From Rariloculus sp965263005 (GTDB lineage: Bacteria; Pseudomonadota; Gammaproteobacteria; Steroidobacterales; Rariloculaceae), in assembly GCF_965263005.1 (NCBI RefSeq), contig NZ_OZ253579.1:2232001-2296000 (forward strand): a stretch of DNA of 64,000 nucleotides, written 5' to 3'. The translations under genes and the position numbers were made by a program. Positions 26,943-36,030 of the stretch are shown piece after piece; the first letter of the stretch is position 1; every line of letters starts with the position of its first letter. Under the pieces are notes generated by a model. That model worked only from the letters and a program-made list of their open reading frames with translations, was not told where the DNA came from and made no database searches.

Positions 26943-27659
26943 TCAGTCGAGCGGACGTAGAGTTGGTTCTTCGCCCTCGGTCAATCCCGTCCTATCGATG
27001 GCCGTCAGCATGGCCGACATCTGATAGATGGCCAGCGTACCGATGAGGTCGACGAGCTGACGGTCGCCGCCGAGTGCTGTCCGGGCCGTTTCGAACGTCA
27101 CATCGCTGACCTGCCTGGTCGTCATCAGCTCATCTAGGAAGGCATGGACCGCTTCGACATCCGGTTCCAGGTTTGCGGGCGGGGGAGCGCCCGTGCGGAC
27201 GGCTTCGACGAGCTCGGCGGGCAGGCCCATGCGAACCGCATAGCGGTGATGCGCGTTCCAGACATACGGGGACGACCATGCCCGTGCGGCCATTATGACG
27301 GCGAGTTCATTCAACTTCGGCGGCACACTCGAGAAGCCGTCCGTGCCCGCGAAGCGCGCGTATGCCATCGTCCGCTGGGTCAGGTCGCCGAGATCGGGGC
27401 TCGGCAGCATGACCGCGAGCGGACCCGAGATGCCGTTACGCGGACCGCTCAAAACGCCCTCGATGTACCGAACCTGCTTCGCTGTCATGGCGTCGTACGA
27501 GTCAGGCCGTGCCACGCGTCCGGCAGGCAGATTGCTGACTGCGCTCCGCAGCTCGTCGAGCGTAGGTTGCTGATGGTCGGGAGCGGGCGACTGTGCTGCG
27601 GCCGTAACGGTCAGTACCGAAAAACCGAGGAGAATTGCGGCAGGAATTCTGAAATGCAT
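26943..27659 (-). CDS. Exported carboxymuconolactone decarboxylase-like (AhpD fold) protein
   Basis: 238 residues with a signal peptide ending near AAAQ (residue 23). The core NELAVIMAARAWSSPYVWNAHHRYAVRMGLPAELVEAVRTG (about 115-155) is the CMD-like helical signature, but the paired Cys of active AhpD-type members is absent, so peroxidase activity is unlikely. Mature exported CMD-like proteins are of unknown function. A second exported member lies at 28791. Divergent from it, on the other side of the relic at 27688, are the cupin and the second CMD gene. Confidence 0.8.
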   Translation of the reverse strand: MHFRIPAAILLGFSVLTVTAAAQSPAPDHQQPTLDELRSAVSNLPAGRVARPDSYDAMTAKQVRYIEGVLSGPRNGISGPLAVMLPSPDLGDLTQRTMAYARFAGTDGFSSVPPKLNELAVIMAARAWSSPYVWNAHHRYAVRMGLPAELVEAVRTGAPPPANLEPDVEAVHAFLDELMTTRQVSDVTFETARTALGGDRQLVDLIGTLAIYQMSAMLTAIDRTGLTEGEEPTLRPLD

Positions 27660-27687
27660 GACGTACCCTCGTTGGCCTGAAGAGATT

Positions 27688-27939
27688 CCGTGACTTTATC
27701 AGGCGCTGTTCGGCATCCGCGTTGTTATCCGCCGCGGCCCACATCAACGCCGTCGTGCCATCGGCGCCCAACCGGTCTGCATCGATGTCCCGGGCTAGAA
27801 GCGATTGGACCGTAGCCGTGTCATCGGCCTTGACGGCGGCAATCAGGGTCTCGTTGAAAGCGGAGTTCGCCGAAAGCGACAGGCACGCGAACAAGGCCCA
27901 AACGGACGTTGCCCGCGGAGCATCGTTTGTTCGCGTCAT
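27688..27939 (-). pseudogene. N-terminal relic of an exported ankyrin-repeat protein
   Basis: From Met at 27939 the frame gives a signal-peptide-like stretch (ALFACLSLSANSA), then NETLIAAVKADDTATVQSLL, ARDIDADRLGADGTTALMWAAADNNADAEQRL: a first ankyrin repeat and the start of a second, closely resembling the protein at 34384 (DGTTALLWAAYHHHVDMAQAL). The repeat pattern ends abruptly near 27690; the frame then runs out of homology into the promoter and 5' end of the CMD-like gene. The rest of the gene is missing. Confidence 0.75.
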
Positions 27940-28250
27940 TGACGCGGTATCCCTGGATGAACGGGACATAGCCGATACTATTCCGGGACCGGTCGAAAGT
28001 CATTATGGTTAGGCCCAGTTCCGGGCCAGGCCTGAGTCGCGGCTGCGATCCTGGATTTCCAGAACCTCCTTTTTTTCATTGAACAGAGAAGGCGCAGCCC
28101 GTGTTCGCGTACTCTGCCGGGATAGTGCGAGGCTCTCGATCACGTCGACCGCCGCAATACGCATTACTTCCCACTTCGTTTACAAGTATCGTGCCTTCGG
28201 TTCAAATCTGGCACTCGTTATTCGGCACAGCAAATTCATAAGGAGCAGCC
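27940..28250. other. Intergenic region, about 310 bp
   Basis: It lies between the ankyrin relic (minus) and the cupin gene (plus) and is less GC-rich than its flanks. AGGAG lies just before the cupin ATG; no other element is recognised. Confidence 0.45.
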
Positions 28251-28685
28251 ATGATCAGGTCGCCTCGCGAGCCTCTGCCGTTCCACCTGATACTACTGAC
28301 CATCCCGCTTTCGCTCGTCGTGATCGTCGCCGCCGGCCAACAAAGTGGCAGGAGCGGTTTCCTGGCCAACTTCACGGGCGACATCGAGGTCGTCGACAGC
28401 TCCGAGATGCGTTCATCGCGCATCCGCTTCTCGGCTGGTGCCCGCACGAACTGGCATGTGCATTCCGAGCGTCAGTTGCTGCTCATCGAAGCGGGGCAGG
28501 GCAGAGCGCAGGAGATCGGTGGGCCGATCCGCGTGCTCCGTGAGGGCGAGAGGTTCTACACGCAGACCGCCGTGTTGCATTGGCACGGTGCCGACCCCGA
28601 GCAAGCGGCCGTCCAATTCTCCGTGTACAGCGGGAGCCTCGATTGGCAGCAGGCCGTGACCGACGACGAGTATCTCGGTAACTGA
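28251..28685 (+). CDS. Exported cupin-domain protein
   Basis: 144 residues. A hydrophobic N-terminal segment (about 10-30) acts as signal or anchor. The cupin core reads RTNWHVHSERQLLLIEAGQGRAQEIGGPIRVLREGERFYT (His pair about 66 and 68, Glu about 70), then a second motif HWHGADPEQAAVQFSVY. These are metal-ligand positions of small cupins of the type often paired with CMD-like proteins; indeed a CMD-like gene follows about 105 bp downstream. AGGAG precedes the ATG. Substrate unknown. Confidence 0.85.
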   Translation: MIRSPREPLPFHLILLTIPLSLVVIVAAGQQSGRSGFLANFTGDIEVVDSSEMRSSRIRFSAGARTNWHVHSERQLLLIEAGQGRAQEIGGPIRVLREGERFYTQTAVLHWHGADPEQAAVQFSVYSGSLDWQQAVTDDEYLGN

Positions 28686-28790
28686 GCTGCCCACCGTTTG
28701 GGCAACTAGATGGACAGCAGCCACTGGACGGTCACGCGGGCGCTGGCTAGACTGATTTCCTCGTCGCTACGCCGGCTTGAGGGGAATTAC

Positions 28791-29426
28791 ATGAGCATTC
28801 GATTGTCTTTCGTGCTTCTTGCTGCGCTATCGGCTGCCGCACACGGGCAAACGCCGCTTCCTCCGGACATCCATCCCGTTACGCTCTCGCGCCTGCCGCC
28901 CCCGACTGCGGAAAATCTCGACGAGGAAGGCCAGCGTTATCTCGCCGAGCGGACGGACTTCACGCCCCGGCCGGGACCGCCCCATGTCACGATCTACGCC
29001 CCGAGGGACCGCTACCTGGGCATCCCTTCAGGCGAGGGAAGCCCGGTCGGCGCGCGGTTCTTTCAGCTCGCCGTGCTGGTTGCCGCGCGCGAGATCGACC
29101 AGCAATACGAATGGTCCGCGCACGAGCCGGCCGGGTTGCGGCAGGGGCTCGAGCAATCGGTCGTCGACGTCGTCAAGTACGATCGGGACGTGGCCGGGCT
29201 TGCCGAGAAGGATGCCGCGTTTATCACCTTCGGGCGCACGTTGTTGCGCGAGAACGCTGTCAGTAGCGAACTCTGGCAGAGCATGGTCGACCATTTCGGG
29301 TATCAGCAGACGGTCCAGCTCATGACGATCATGGGCGATTACATCAGAGTCGGCATCATGCTCAATGCCGTCGACCAGCATCTGCCACCGGATCGCGAGG
29401 CACTGCTGCCGCCGCTTGAGAGGTGA
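28791..29426 (+). CDS. Exported carboxymuconolactone decarboxylase-like protein
   Basis: 211 residues from the ATG at 28791, chosen because GAGGGG lies 7 bp upstream and a signal peptide (to about AAAHGQ) follows directly. The core RFFQLAVLVAAREIDQQYEWSAHEPAGLRQGLEQSVVDVVKY is the CMD-like signature without catalytic Cys. It is the likely partner of the cupin gene just upstream; the two may form a small exported catabolic or redox pair. Confidence 0.82.
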   Translation: MSIRLSFVLLAALSAAAHGQTPLPPDIHPVTLSRLPPPTAENLDEEGQRYLAERTDFTPRPGPPHVTIYAPRDRYLGIPSGEGSPVGARFFQLAVLVAAREIDQQYEWSAHEPAGLRQGLEQSVVDVVKYDRDVAGLAEKDAAFITFGRTLLRENAVSSELWQSMVDHFGYQQTVQLMTIMGDYIRVGIMLNAVDQHLPPDREALLPPLER

Positions 29427-29585
29427 CGTTCGCGCGCCGAGCGCGCGAGTGTCCCGTCCCACAAACAGCTTCGCATTCAGAGCAGGCAGAATACGGCAGT
29501 ACGAGACATGCACCGCGGGATCTCTCCCCCGTCTGGTGGCGATCAGGGCATAATAGACGTCATAGCGTGGATTCTGGAGTGAAAT

Positions 29586-30434
29586 GTGAAGGCAAGGCTA
29601 TATCGAGCGGCTTTGATTGCGTTCGTTTCCATCTGGTCCGGGGCCTTGTTGGCCCAGTGGGCGCCGTATCCGACACGCGGCGTGCCGATGACTCCCGATG
29701 GGGAGCCTGACCTCGAGGCACCCGGAGGGAGGACGGCTGAGGGTCGACCCGATCTTTCGGGAATCTGGGCGTCTGTTGGCGGCCGACGCGGTCCTGTTGA
29801 TGGCCAACTCGGGCGCGGCCCGAAAATGGAGCCGCCGCCTGGCTCACCGCCGGTCGCGCACTTTTTCGATATCGGCGCTCAGTTGGAGGTGCCCTACACC
29901 GAGTGGGGCGACGAAATCACACAGCAGCGCATCGACGATGAGGCACGCGGCAACCCCGATGCCTACTGCCTGCCGATGGGTCACATGCAATACCACCTGC
30001 ACCCGCAACCGCGCAAGATCGTTCAGACGCCCGACCTCATCCTGATCATCAACGAGGCAAACTCCGGTCTCAGGCAGATCTTTCTCGACGGCCGGGAACT
30101 GCCCGACAGCGATGCCTTGCAGTGGTGGTTCGGCTACTCCATCGGGCATTGGGAGGGCGATACGCTCGTTGTCGAAACCACGGGTTTCCGGGACGACGTC
30201 TGGATCGACTACAATGGCAGCCCGTTGACCTCGTCAGGCAAGATCACCGAGCGTTTTAGCCGTCCGAACTACGGCACACTGGAGATCGATGTCACGATCG
30301 AGGATCCGAAGGCCTATACGGAACCATTCACGGTGCGTGTAAACCAGACGGTCATGCTCGATACCAACCTCATCGAGTTCGTATGCATCGAGAACGAAGT
30401 GTCGACCCAGCATTTTTACGACTCAGGAGAATGA
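29586..30434 (+). CDS. Exported protein, DGRxHP/GDTLVV family
   Basis: 282 residues from a GTG start. The signal peptide ends near ALLAQ (about residue 23). It is a full family member: PDLSGIWAS (about 56), AYCLPMGHMQYHLHPQPRKIVQTPDLILIINE (split, about 122-152), IFLDGRELPDSDALQWWFGYS (about 160), IGHWEGDTLVVETTGF (about 182) and VTIEDPKAYTEPFTV near residue 240, then CIENE. A DUF6152 gene follows 61 bp downstream on the same strand, the pairing seen also at 17066-18388. Function unknown. Confidence 0.78.
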   Translation: MKARLYRAALIAFVSIWSGALLAQWAPYPTRGVPMTPDGEPDLEAPGGRTAEGRPDLSGIWASVGGRRGPVDGQLGRGPKMEPPPGSPPVAHFFDIGAQLEVPYTEWGDEITQQRIDDEARGNPDAYCLPMGHMQYHLHPQPRKIVQTPDLILIINEANSGLRQIFLDGRELPDSDALQWWFGYSIGHWEGDTLVVETTGFRDDVWIDYNGSPLTSSGKITERFSRPNYGTLEIDVTIEDPKAYTEPFTVRVNQTVMLDTNLIEFVCIENEVSTQHFYDSGE

Positions 30435-30495
30435 GATCCGTCGCGCCGAAACGCGTAGCAGCGGGCAAGCCGCGGATACGACGAGGACCAAAGAC

Positions 30496-30909
30496 ATGAA
30501 ATCATCGACTTTTCACGTCGCGCCAAGCTTCGGCGTCCTGATCGTTGCAGGGCTGATTCCGATGTTGTCGTCGGCCCATCATTCGTTCGCGTCGGAGTTC
30601 GACATCAACCAGCCGTTCCAGATCGAGGGAGTGGTGAATTCGATCCAGTGGACAAACCCGCATGGCTGGCTTCATGTCGATGTCGAGGAAAATGGCGCAA
30701 CGGTCACGTACGACTTCGAGTTGGCGAGCCCGAATTCCCTGATCCGGCGCGGCTGGTCGCGCAACGACCTGCAACCCGGCGACACGGTCATAGTCAGCGG
30801 TCACCGGGCGCGCAACAGGCCGACGGTTGCGCGAGCCAGAGGCATTAGCCGCGCGAACGGAGAAGCCGTCTTCGGCGGCGGCGTCAGAGACGAATCCGAC
30901 GACGAGTAG
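30496..30909 (+). CDS. DUF6152 family exported protein
   Basis: 137 residues. The signal ends at LSSA, directly followed by HHSFASEFDINQPFQIEGVVNSIQWTNPHGWLHVDVEE and SPNSLIRRGWSRNDLQPGDTVIVSGHRARN, the complete DUF6152 core. The C-terminal tail is acidic. It is paired with the upstream DGRxHP-family gene and convergent with cstA. Confidence 0.88.
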   Translation: MKSSTFHVAPSFGVLIVAGLIPMLSSAHHSFASEFDINQPFQIEGVVNSIQWTNPHGWLHVDVEENGATVTYDFELASPNSLIRRGWSRNDLQPGDTVIVSGHRARNRPTVARARGISRANGEAVFGGGVRDESDDE

Positions 30910-30975
30910 CTCGAACCGGCGCGAGTGCAGCGGTACGGACGTGCAAGGACGGGCACGAACCGCTCCGCGTGGTGC

Positions 30976-32658
30976 TCAGAGTGGTTCGGAAGCGTAGTTT
31001 GCGCGCCGGTAGCGTGCGATCACCGATGCCGCTTCGAGAATGACGAGCAGGCTCGTGACCAGCACGACGAGATCGATTGCGACGAGCAACCAGTTGCCGG
31101 CCTGATACCACTCGATAAGCTTCAACAGTGCCGCCCAGGCCGACGTGATCATGACGAACGTCATCGGGATCAGCGTATAACGAGCCGGACGGCCCAGCTT
31201 GATCAGCATGACCGAAATGACGAGCAGGGTCAGGCCCGCCAGAATTTGATTCGTCGAACCAAACAGCGGCCAGATGACCAGCCCCCCGGAGCCCGAGGCG
31301 CCTCCTGCACCAAACGCAAGGAACAGACAGCAACCGACGGCGACGAGAGTGGCCACGATGCTGTTCTTGAGCAAGGCGATGCCGTAGATCTCGCCCCACT
31401 CCTGGATGATGTAGCGCTGCAGGCGCACGCCCGTGTCCATCGTCGTCGCGGCAAACAACACAACCATGGTCGCAAGCAGTGTCGTTGACACCGCGAGCGG
31501 TATACCCCAGCCGTCCTGGATGAGCTGAGCTCCGCCCTGAACGAACGTTGCCGCCCCGGCTTCGCCGTACTGTTCATACAGCGCATGCCATAGCTCGGGT
31601 GTTGCGGCGAGCGCGGCTCCGCTGACCGCAACGATCGTGATCAGTGCCAGCGAGCCTTCGCCGATCGCACCGAGATAGCCGACGAATCGGGCATCGGTTT
31701 CCTTGTCAAGTTGCTTTGACGTCGTACCCGACGACACGATTCCGTGGAAACCGGAGACGGCGCCGCAGGCGATCGTCACGAACAGCAACGGGACGAGAGA
31801 CGGAGAATCGACGCCCACCTGACTGTTGAATGCCGGGGCTGATATATCGGGCAGTGATATCAGCACGGCGCTGTAAAGCAGCACCAATCCGACGATAAGC
31901 TGCATGCCGTTGATGAAATCGCGAGGCTGCAGGAGCACCCAAATCGGCAGCATCGACGCGATGGCGGCATAGACAAAAAGGATGATGAGCCAATTGGCGT
32001 TGGCGCCGAGGCCGAGCATCTGGTCGGGCAACTCGATCGGCATGATGCTACCGAGGTATATCGAGGCGTAGAGTGCAGCGACGCCGAGTACGGAGAGCAC
32101 CGTGAGATTGAAGTTCCTGTGCAGAAGCTGGCCGATGATCAAGGCGACCGCGATCGCCGACCAGGCGGGGAATACGGCGCTTGACGTATCCACAAACAAG
32201 CCTGCGATGACGACGCCGAATACTGCGTTGACCATGAGCAGAACGAGGAAGATGACGATCATGAACAGTGCGCGGGTTCGCTTGCCGACGACCTCCTCGG
32301 ACAACGCGCCGATGGACTTGCCCTTGTTCCGGGCGCTGGCCCAGATAGCGCCGAAGTCGTGCACGCCGGCGAAAAATATCGTTCCGAGCGTTACCCACAG
32401 AACGGCCGGTACCCAGCCCCAATAGACCGCGATGGCAGGCCCTACAATCGGGGCCGCGCCCGCGATCGACGTGAAGTGATGGCCCCACAGTACATACTTG
32501 TTGGTCGGCACGTAATCGACGTCGTCACGGAACTCGTGCGCCGGCGTCACAAAGTCCGGATCGAGCCGATAGATTTTCGTCGCGATGAATCGCGAATAGA
32601 CAAACCACCCGAATGCCATTCCGGCGAGTCCCAGTACCACGATCATCACGGACTGCAT
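30976..32658 (-). CDS. cstA: CstA-family peptide/pyruvate transporter
   Basis: 560 residues, many hydrophobic helices. The family's N-terminal region DPDFVTPAHEFRDDVDYVPTNKYVLWGHHFTSIAGAAPIVGPAIAVYWGWVPA is present (about 33-85), as is GSTNQILAGLTLLV near the C-terminus. It is shorter than E. coli CstA (about 700) and nearer to the compact CstA type common in other phyla. CstA proteins import peptides or pyruvate on starvation. No adjacent YbdD-like small gene is seen. The gene stands alone, divergent from the amidohydrolase. Confidence 0.9.
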   Translation of the reverse strand: MQSVMIVVLGLAGMAFGWFVYSRFIATKIYRLDPDFVTPAHEFRDDVDYVPTNKYVLWGHHFTSIAGAAPIVGPAIAVYWGWVPAVLWVTLGTIFFAGVHDFGAIWASARNKGKSIGALSEEVVGKRTRALFMIVIFLVLLMVNAVFGVVIAGLFVDTSSAVFPAWSAIAVALIIGQLLHRNFNLTVLSVLGVAALYASIYLGSIMPIELPDQMLGLGANANWLIILFVYAAIASMLPIWVLLQPRDFINGMQLIVGLVLLYSAVLISLPDISAPAFNSQVGVDSPSLVPLLFVTIACGAVSGFHGIVSSGTTSKQLDKETDARFVGYLGAIGEGSLALITIVAVSGAALAATPELWHALYEQYGEAGAATFVQGGAQLIQDGWGIPLAVSTTLLATMVVLFAATTMDTGVRLQRYIIQEWGEIYGIALLKNSIVATLVAVGCCLFLAFGAGGASGSGGLVIWPLFGSTNQILAGLTLLVISVMLIKLGRPARYTLIPMTFVMITSAWAALLKLIEWYQAGNWLLVAIDLVVLVTSLLVILEAASVIARYRRANYASEPL

Positions 32659-32897
32659 CGACGGTCTCCCTCTCGTTGTCGACAGCAGAGCCTATCGCGT
32701 GTCGTGCGATTCTGCTAACAAAACCGGCAACGGGCGCGGGGGACAGCCCCGCTGGTCCGCGCATGTGACGATTCTGTCCGGCAACAACCCGCGCGCGGAC
32801 GGGGCAGGCGCGAAAGCGGCCGCATGCCGGATGCACGATGTTCCGCCGGGACGTAAGATGGATGATTAACATCGCCTTTAGGCCAGTGGAGGTTACG

Positions 32898-34190
32898 ATG
32901 CAACGACACAAGAGAAAATCCAACGATCGCAGCGCCGTCACCGCACCGTTCATGCTCGTGCTTGCCGTTTCCGTCGGGCTCGCGGCCTGCGACCCTGTTT
33001 CCGAGCCGCCATCTCCGGCCGCGGAATCCGCTGTCGTCTACGAAGGGGCACGACTCATCGTCGGCGACGGCTCAGCGCCGATCGAGAATGCGGTATTTAC
33101 CGTCGAGGACGGCCGGTTCGTCGACGTAGGAGCCGCAGGCGCCGTTGCCGTGTCGGCTGATGCGACTCGTGTGGACCTGTCCGGCATGACGGTGATGCCC
33201 GCAATCGTCGATGCGCACACGCATATGAGCACGACGCGCGACGCGCTCATTGGAGATTTGCAGCGGCGTGCCTATTTCGGCGTCGGCGCGGCCATCAGCA
33301 TGGGGTCGGACGGTCCCGAGACGCCGCTCGAAATCCGCGCCGAGTTGATCCCCGACGCCGCACGCTTCCGGTCCGCCGGACTCGGCATCACGGCACCCGA
33401 GCCCGGCCGCAGGGCTGTCCACTGGGTCACGACCGAAGCTGAAGCCCGCCAAGCCATTAGAGATGAGGCCGCTCGCGCTGTCGACCTGATCAAGATCTGG
33501 GTCGATGACCGCGACGGCCAATACGAGCAGCTCAGTCCCGAGATCTACGCAGCCATCATCGAGGAAGCTCACGCGAACGGTCTTCGGGCCGCTGCGCACA
33601 TCTTCGATCTCGAGGACGGCAAAGGTCTGTTGCGAGCCGGAATCGATGTTTTCGCGCACGGCGTCCGTGACCGTGACATCGATGAAGAGTTTCTGGACCT
33701 CGTTGCCGGGCGGCCTGACGTTGTGGTCATCCCGAATCTGCCGAGCCGCGGCGTACCCACGGACCTCGGCTGGCTCGCCGGCACGATGCCGGACGACGAG
33801 CTGCAGGCGCTGCAGGCGACCGAGGCCGATCCCGAGGCCCAGGAGTTTTTCGGTGTCCAGGCGCGCAATCTCGCACGGCTCAGCAACGCGGGTATGACAA
33901 TCGCGTTCGGCACCGACGGCAATACGCCGTGGGAGCCCCATGTCGAGATGGAGGACATGGTCGCAGCCGGGATGACGCCCGCCGATGTAATAGTTGCAGC
34001 CACGCGCAACGCGGCCGACGTTCTCGGTCTGATCGACATGGGCACGATAGAGCCCGGCAAGAGTGCGGACTTCGTCGTGCTCGAGGCAAACCCGCTCGAC
34101 GACATCACGAACACGCGGCGGATAGCATCGGTGTATCTGCGTGGCGACGAGGTCGACCGCGAAGGCCTCCGCTCACGGTTGCTGAATTAG
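32898..34190 (+). CDS. Amidohydrolase-superfamily lipoprotein
   Basis: 430 residues from the ATG at 32898, which has GGAGG upstream and gives a lipoprotein signal with lipobox GLAAC (Cys about 30). The metal-dependent hydrolase features are in order: VDAHTHMSTTRDAL (HxH, about 86-90), a likely carbamylated or bridging residue region VDLIKIWVDDRDG (about 195), AAHIF (about 233), a His in VFAHGVRD, and FGTDGN (final Asp, about 335), followed by the C-terminal GTIEPGKSADFVVLEANPLDDI. This resembles imidazolonepropionase or prolidase-type enzymes. Substrate not known. Confidence 0.88.
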   Translation: MQRHKRKSNDRSAVTAPFMLVLAVSVGLAACDPVSEPPSPAAESAVVYEGARLIVGDGSAPIENAVFTVEDGRFVDVGAAGAVAVSADATRVDLSGMTVMPAIVDAHTHMSTTRDALIGDLQRRAYFGVGAAISMGSDGPETPLEIRAELIPDAARFRSAGLGITAPEPGRRAVHWVTTEAEARQAIRDEAARAVDLIKIWVDDRDGQYEQLSPEIYAAIIEEAHANGLRAAAHIFDLEDGKGLLRAGIDVFAHGVRDRDIDEEFLDLVAGRPDVVVIPNLPSRGVPTDLGWLAGTMPDDELQALQATEADPEAQEFFGVQARNLARLSNAGMTIAFGTDGNTPWEPHVEMEDMVAAGMTPADVIVAATRNAADVLGLIDMGTIEPGKSADFVVLEANPLDDITNTRRIASVYLRGDEVDREGLRSRLLN

Positions 34191-34383
34191 CCGGCTCCGC
34201 AAGTGCGCCGCTGTCCTCAGGCCGCTCGTACGGTAGGCGGACGTGCGCGGCAGTGCATTTTCCCGGAGCGAAGAGGTCTGATATAGTGCAGCAGTCACTA
34301 TCGGGAGTTATGCCAGAGCCCATCATGTGGCCTGCCTGTTTGCAAACGTCATTCGCCTGGTTCGAATTGAGGGGAGAGTTCAC

Positions 34384-36030
34384 ATGCGCGCACTACAGAT
34401 GCTGCGTTCGACAACCCGAGCCGCGCTCGGCATTGCGCTGATTTCGCTGACGGCGGCCGCCGTGTTCTGGCCGACGAGCCCCGGACACGCTGCCGGGAGC
34501 CCCGTCGCCGATGCCGCCCGCGATGGCGCGCTTGAGCCGGTGAGCGAGCTGATCGCTCAAGGCGCTGACGTCAACGTTGCCGCAACAGATGGCACCACGG
34601 CACTCTTGTGGGCGGCGTATCACCACCATGTCGACATGGCGCAGGCCTTGATTGCGGCGGGCGCCGATCCCGACGTTGCAAACAACTTCGGTGTTACCCC
34701 GTTGCTTCAGGCGAGCCGCACGGGAGACGCGGCAGTCATCGAGGTGCTGCTGGATGGCGGCGCCGAGATCGAGCTCTCGCATCCAGAAGGTCTGACGGCG
34801 CTCATGGCGGCCGCGGGGACAGGAAATCTCGATGCCGTACACCTGCTGCTCAAACGCGGCGCCGACCCCACCGCAGAGGACTCGTATCAGAAGCAAACTG
34901 CGCTGATGTGGGCAGCCACGGAGGGTCACCTCGAAGTTGTCGACACATTGCTCCGGACGGGCGCGGATCCGAACGCGCAGGCGCACATATCTGCGCTGAC
35001 CGAGCGCAGCGAGTACGGCGACTATCCGAGCGGCGGTTTCACGGCCTTGATGTGGGCGACGCGGAACGGTTATGAGGATATCGTTACAAGGCTGATCGAC
35101 GCGGGCGCTGACCTCAATATCAGAAACGGCGACGATGCGACGGCAATGATGATCGCGATCGTCAACGACCGATTCGATTTTGCAGCGATGCTGCTTGAGT
35201 TAGGTGCGGATGCTGATGACGGCTCGCTCTATCACGCCGTGCAGATGCGCGACGCGACGACCGACTGGTACGCCCGCGACGGTTCCGAGCTTCGTGCGGA
35301 TCATGACAACGAGTTGACGGCGCTCGATCTCATCGCGCGGTTGCTGGAAGCCGGCGCCGATCCCGACAAGCCGCTGGCCCAACAGATGCATTCGGCCAAG
35401 ATGTGCTGCGACACCTATGCCAACGGCACGCCGTTTTACCGCGCGGCCGTGGCCGCCGACGTCGAAGCGTTGAAGCTGCTTGTCCCGCTCGGTGTCGACT
35501 TCGACTGGATGCCGGAGGAGATCGAGGACGGCGGGATGAGCGCGAACGCACACGCCGGCAAGCCCGCGCTGATCGCTGCGATCAACGGCGGCAAGGGTGT
35601 ACCGCTCTCGGCCGGTCCCGGGTACAGCCGCGAAGGACCGCCGCCGTTTCGCGAGCTATCGAATCGCGAGCCGGGCGACGCCGTGCGCCTGCTTCTGGAG
35701 GCCGGCGCGGACCCGGACGCGGCCATGCCCGAAGGCAAGACCACGGCGCTGCACGAAGCCGTCAGAACACGTAATCTCGACACGATCGGGGCGTTGATCG
35801 ATGCAGGCGTAACGCTCGATGTGAAGGACGAGGATGGACTGACTGCGCTGCACGTCGCCAAAGCCCTGCCGACGGAAAAACCGGAAAACGTTTTTGCCGT
35901 AGGCCGCGTCAACCTTGAAGGCGCCTCACCGGATGAGATCGCGGGCCTGCTGCGTGAGTCTATGGAAGCGGCTGGCGTGCCGATCGAGCCCGCGCCGGAA
36001 CCCGCGCAGGACGACGCGGAAGACGCCTGA
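34384..36030 (+). CDS. Exported ankyrin-repeat protein
   Basis: 548 residues from the ATG at 34384 (GAGGGGAG upstream). A signal peptide ends near GHAAG (about 38). About ten ankyrin repeats follow with consensus TALLWAAYHHHVDMAQALIAAGADPDVAN; two central insertions (about 280-310 and 370-440) interrupt the array. The tail is acidic and Pro-rich. It is first in a three-gene operon: its TGA overlaps the ATG of the DUF1592 gene by one base. Periplasmic ankyrin proteins next to DUF1592/DUF1552 probably act as protein-binding partners (inference). Confidence 0.9.
   Translation: MRALQMLRSTTRAALGIALISLTAAAVFWPTSPGHAAGSPVADAARDGALEPVSELIAQGADVNVAATDGTTALLWAAYHHHVDMAQALIAAGADPDVANNFGVTPLLQASRTGDAAVIEVLLDGGAEIELSHPEGLTALMAAAGTGNLDAVHLLLKRGADPTAEDSYQKQTALMWAATEGHLEVVDTLLRTGADPNAQAHISALTERSEYGDYPSGGFTALMWATRNGYEDIVTRLIDAGADLNIRNGDDATAMMIAIVNDRFDFAAMLLELGADADDGSLYHAVQMRDATTDWYARDGSELRADHDNELTALDLIARLLEAGADPDKPLAQQMHSAKMCCDTYANGTPFYRAAVAADVEALKLLVPLGVDFDWMPEEIEDGGMSANAHAGKPALIAAINGGKGVPLSAGPGYSREGPPPFRELSNREPGDAVRLLLEAGADPDAAMPEGKTTALHEAVRTRNLDTIGALIDAGVTLDVKDEDGLTALHVAKALPTEKPENVFAVGRVNLEGASPDEIAGLLRESMEAAGVPIEPAPEPAQDDAEDA

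Noticed and set aside
31644..31829. Short Arg- and Ser-rich frames antisense to cstA.
   Set aside because: Low-complexity codon shadows of the GC-rich cstA gene, with no signal or start support.
34270..34310. An ATAGTG...CACTAT inverted repeat upstream of the ankyrin gene.
   Set aside because: Only 6 bp per arm with a 7-bp gap; too weak to call an operator without conservation.
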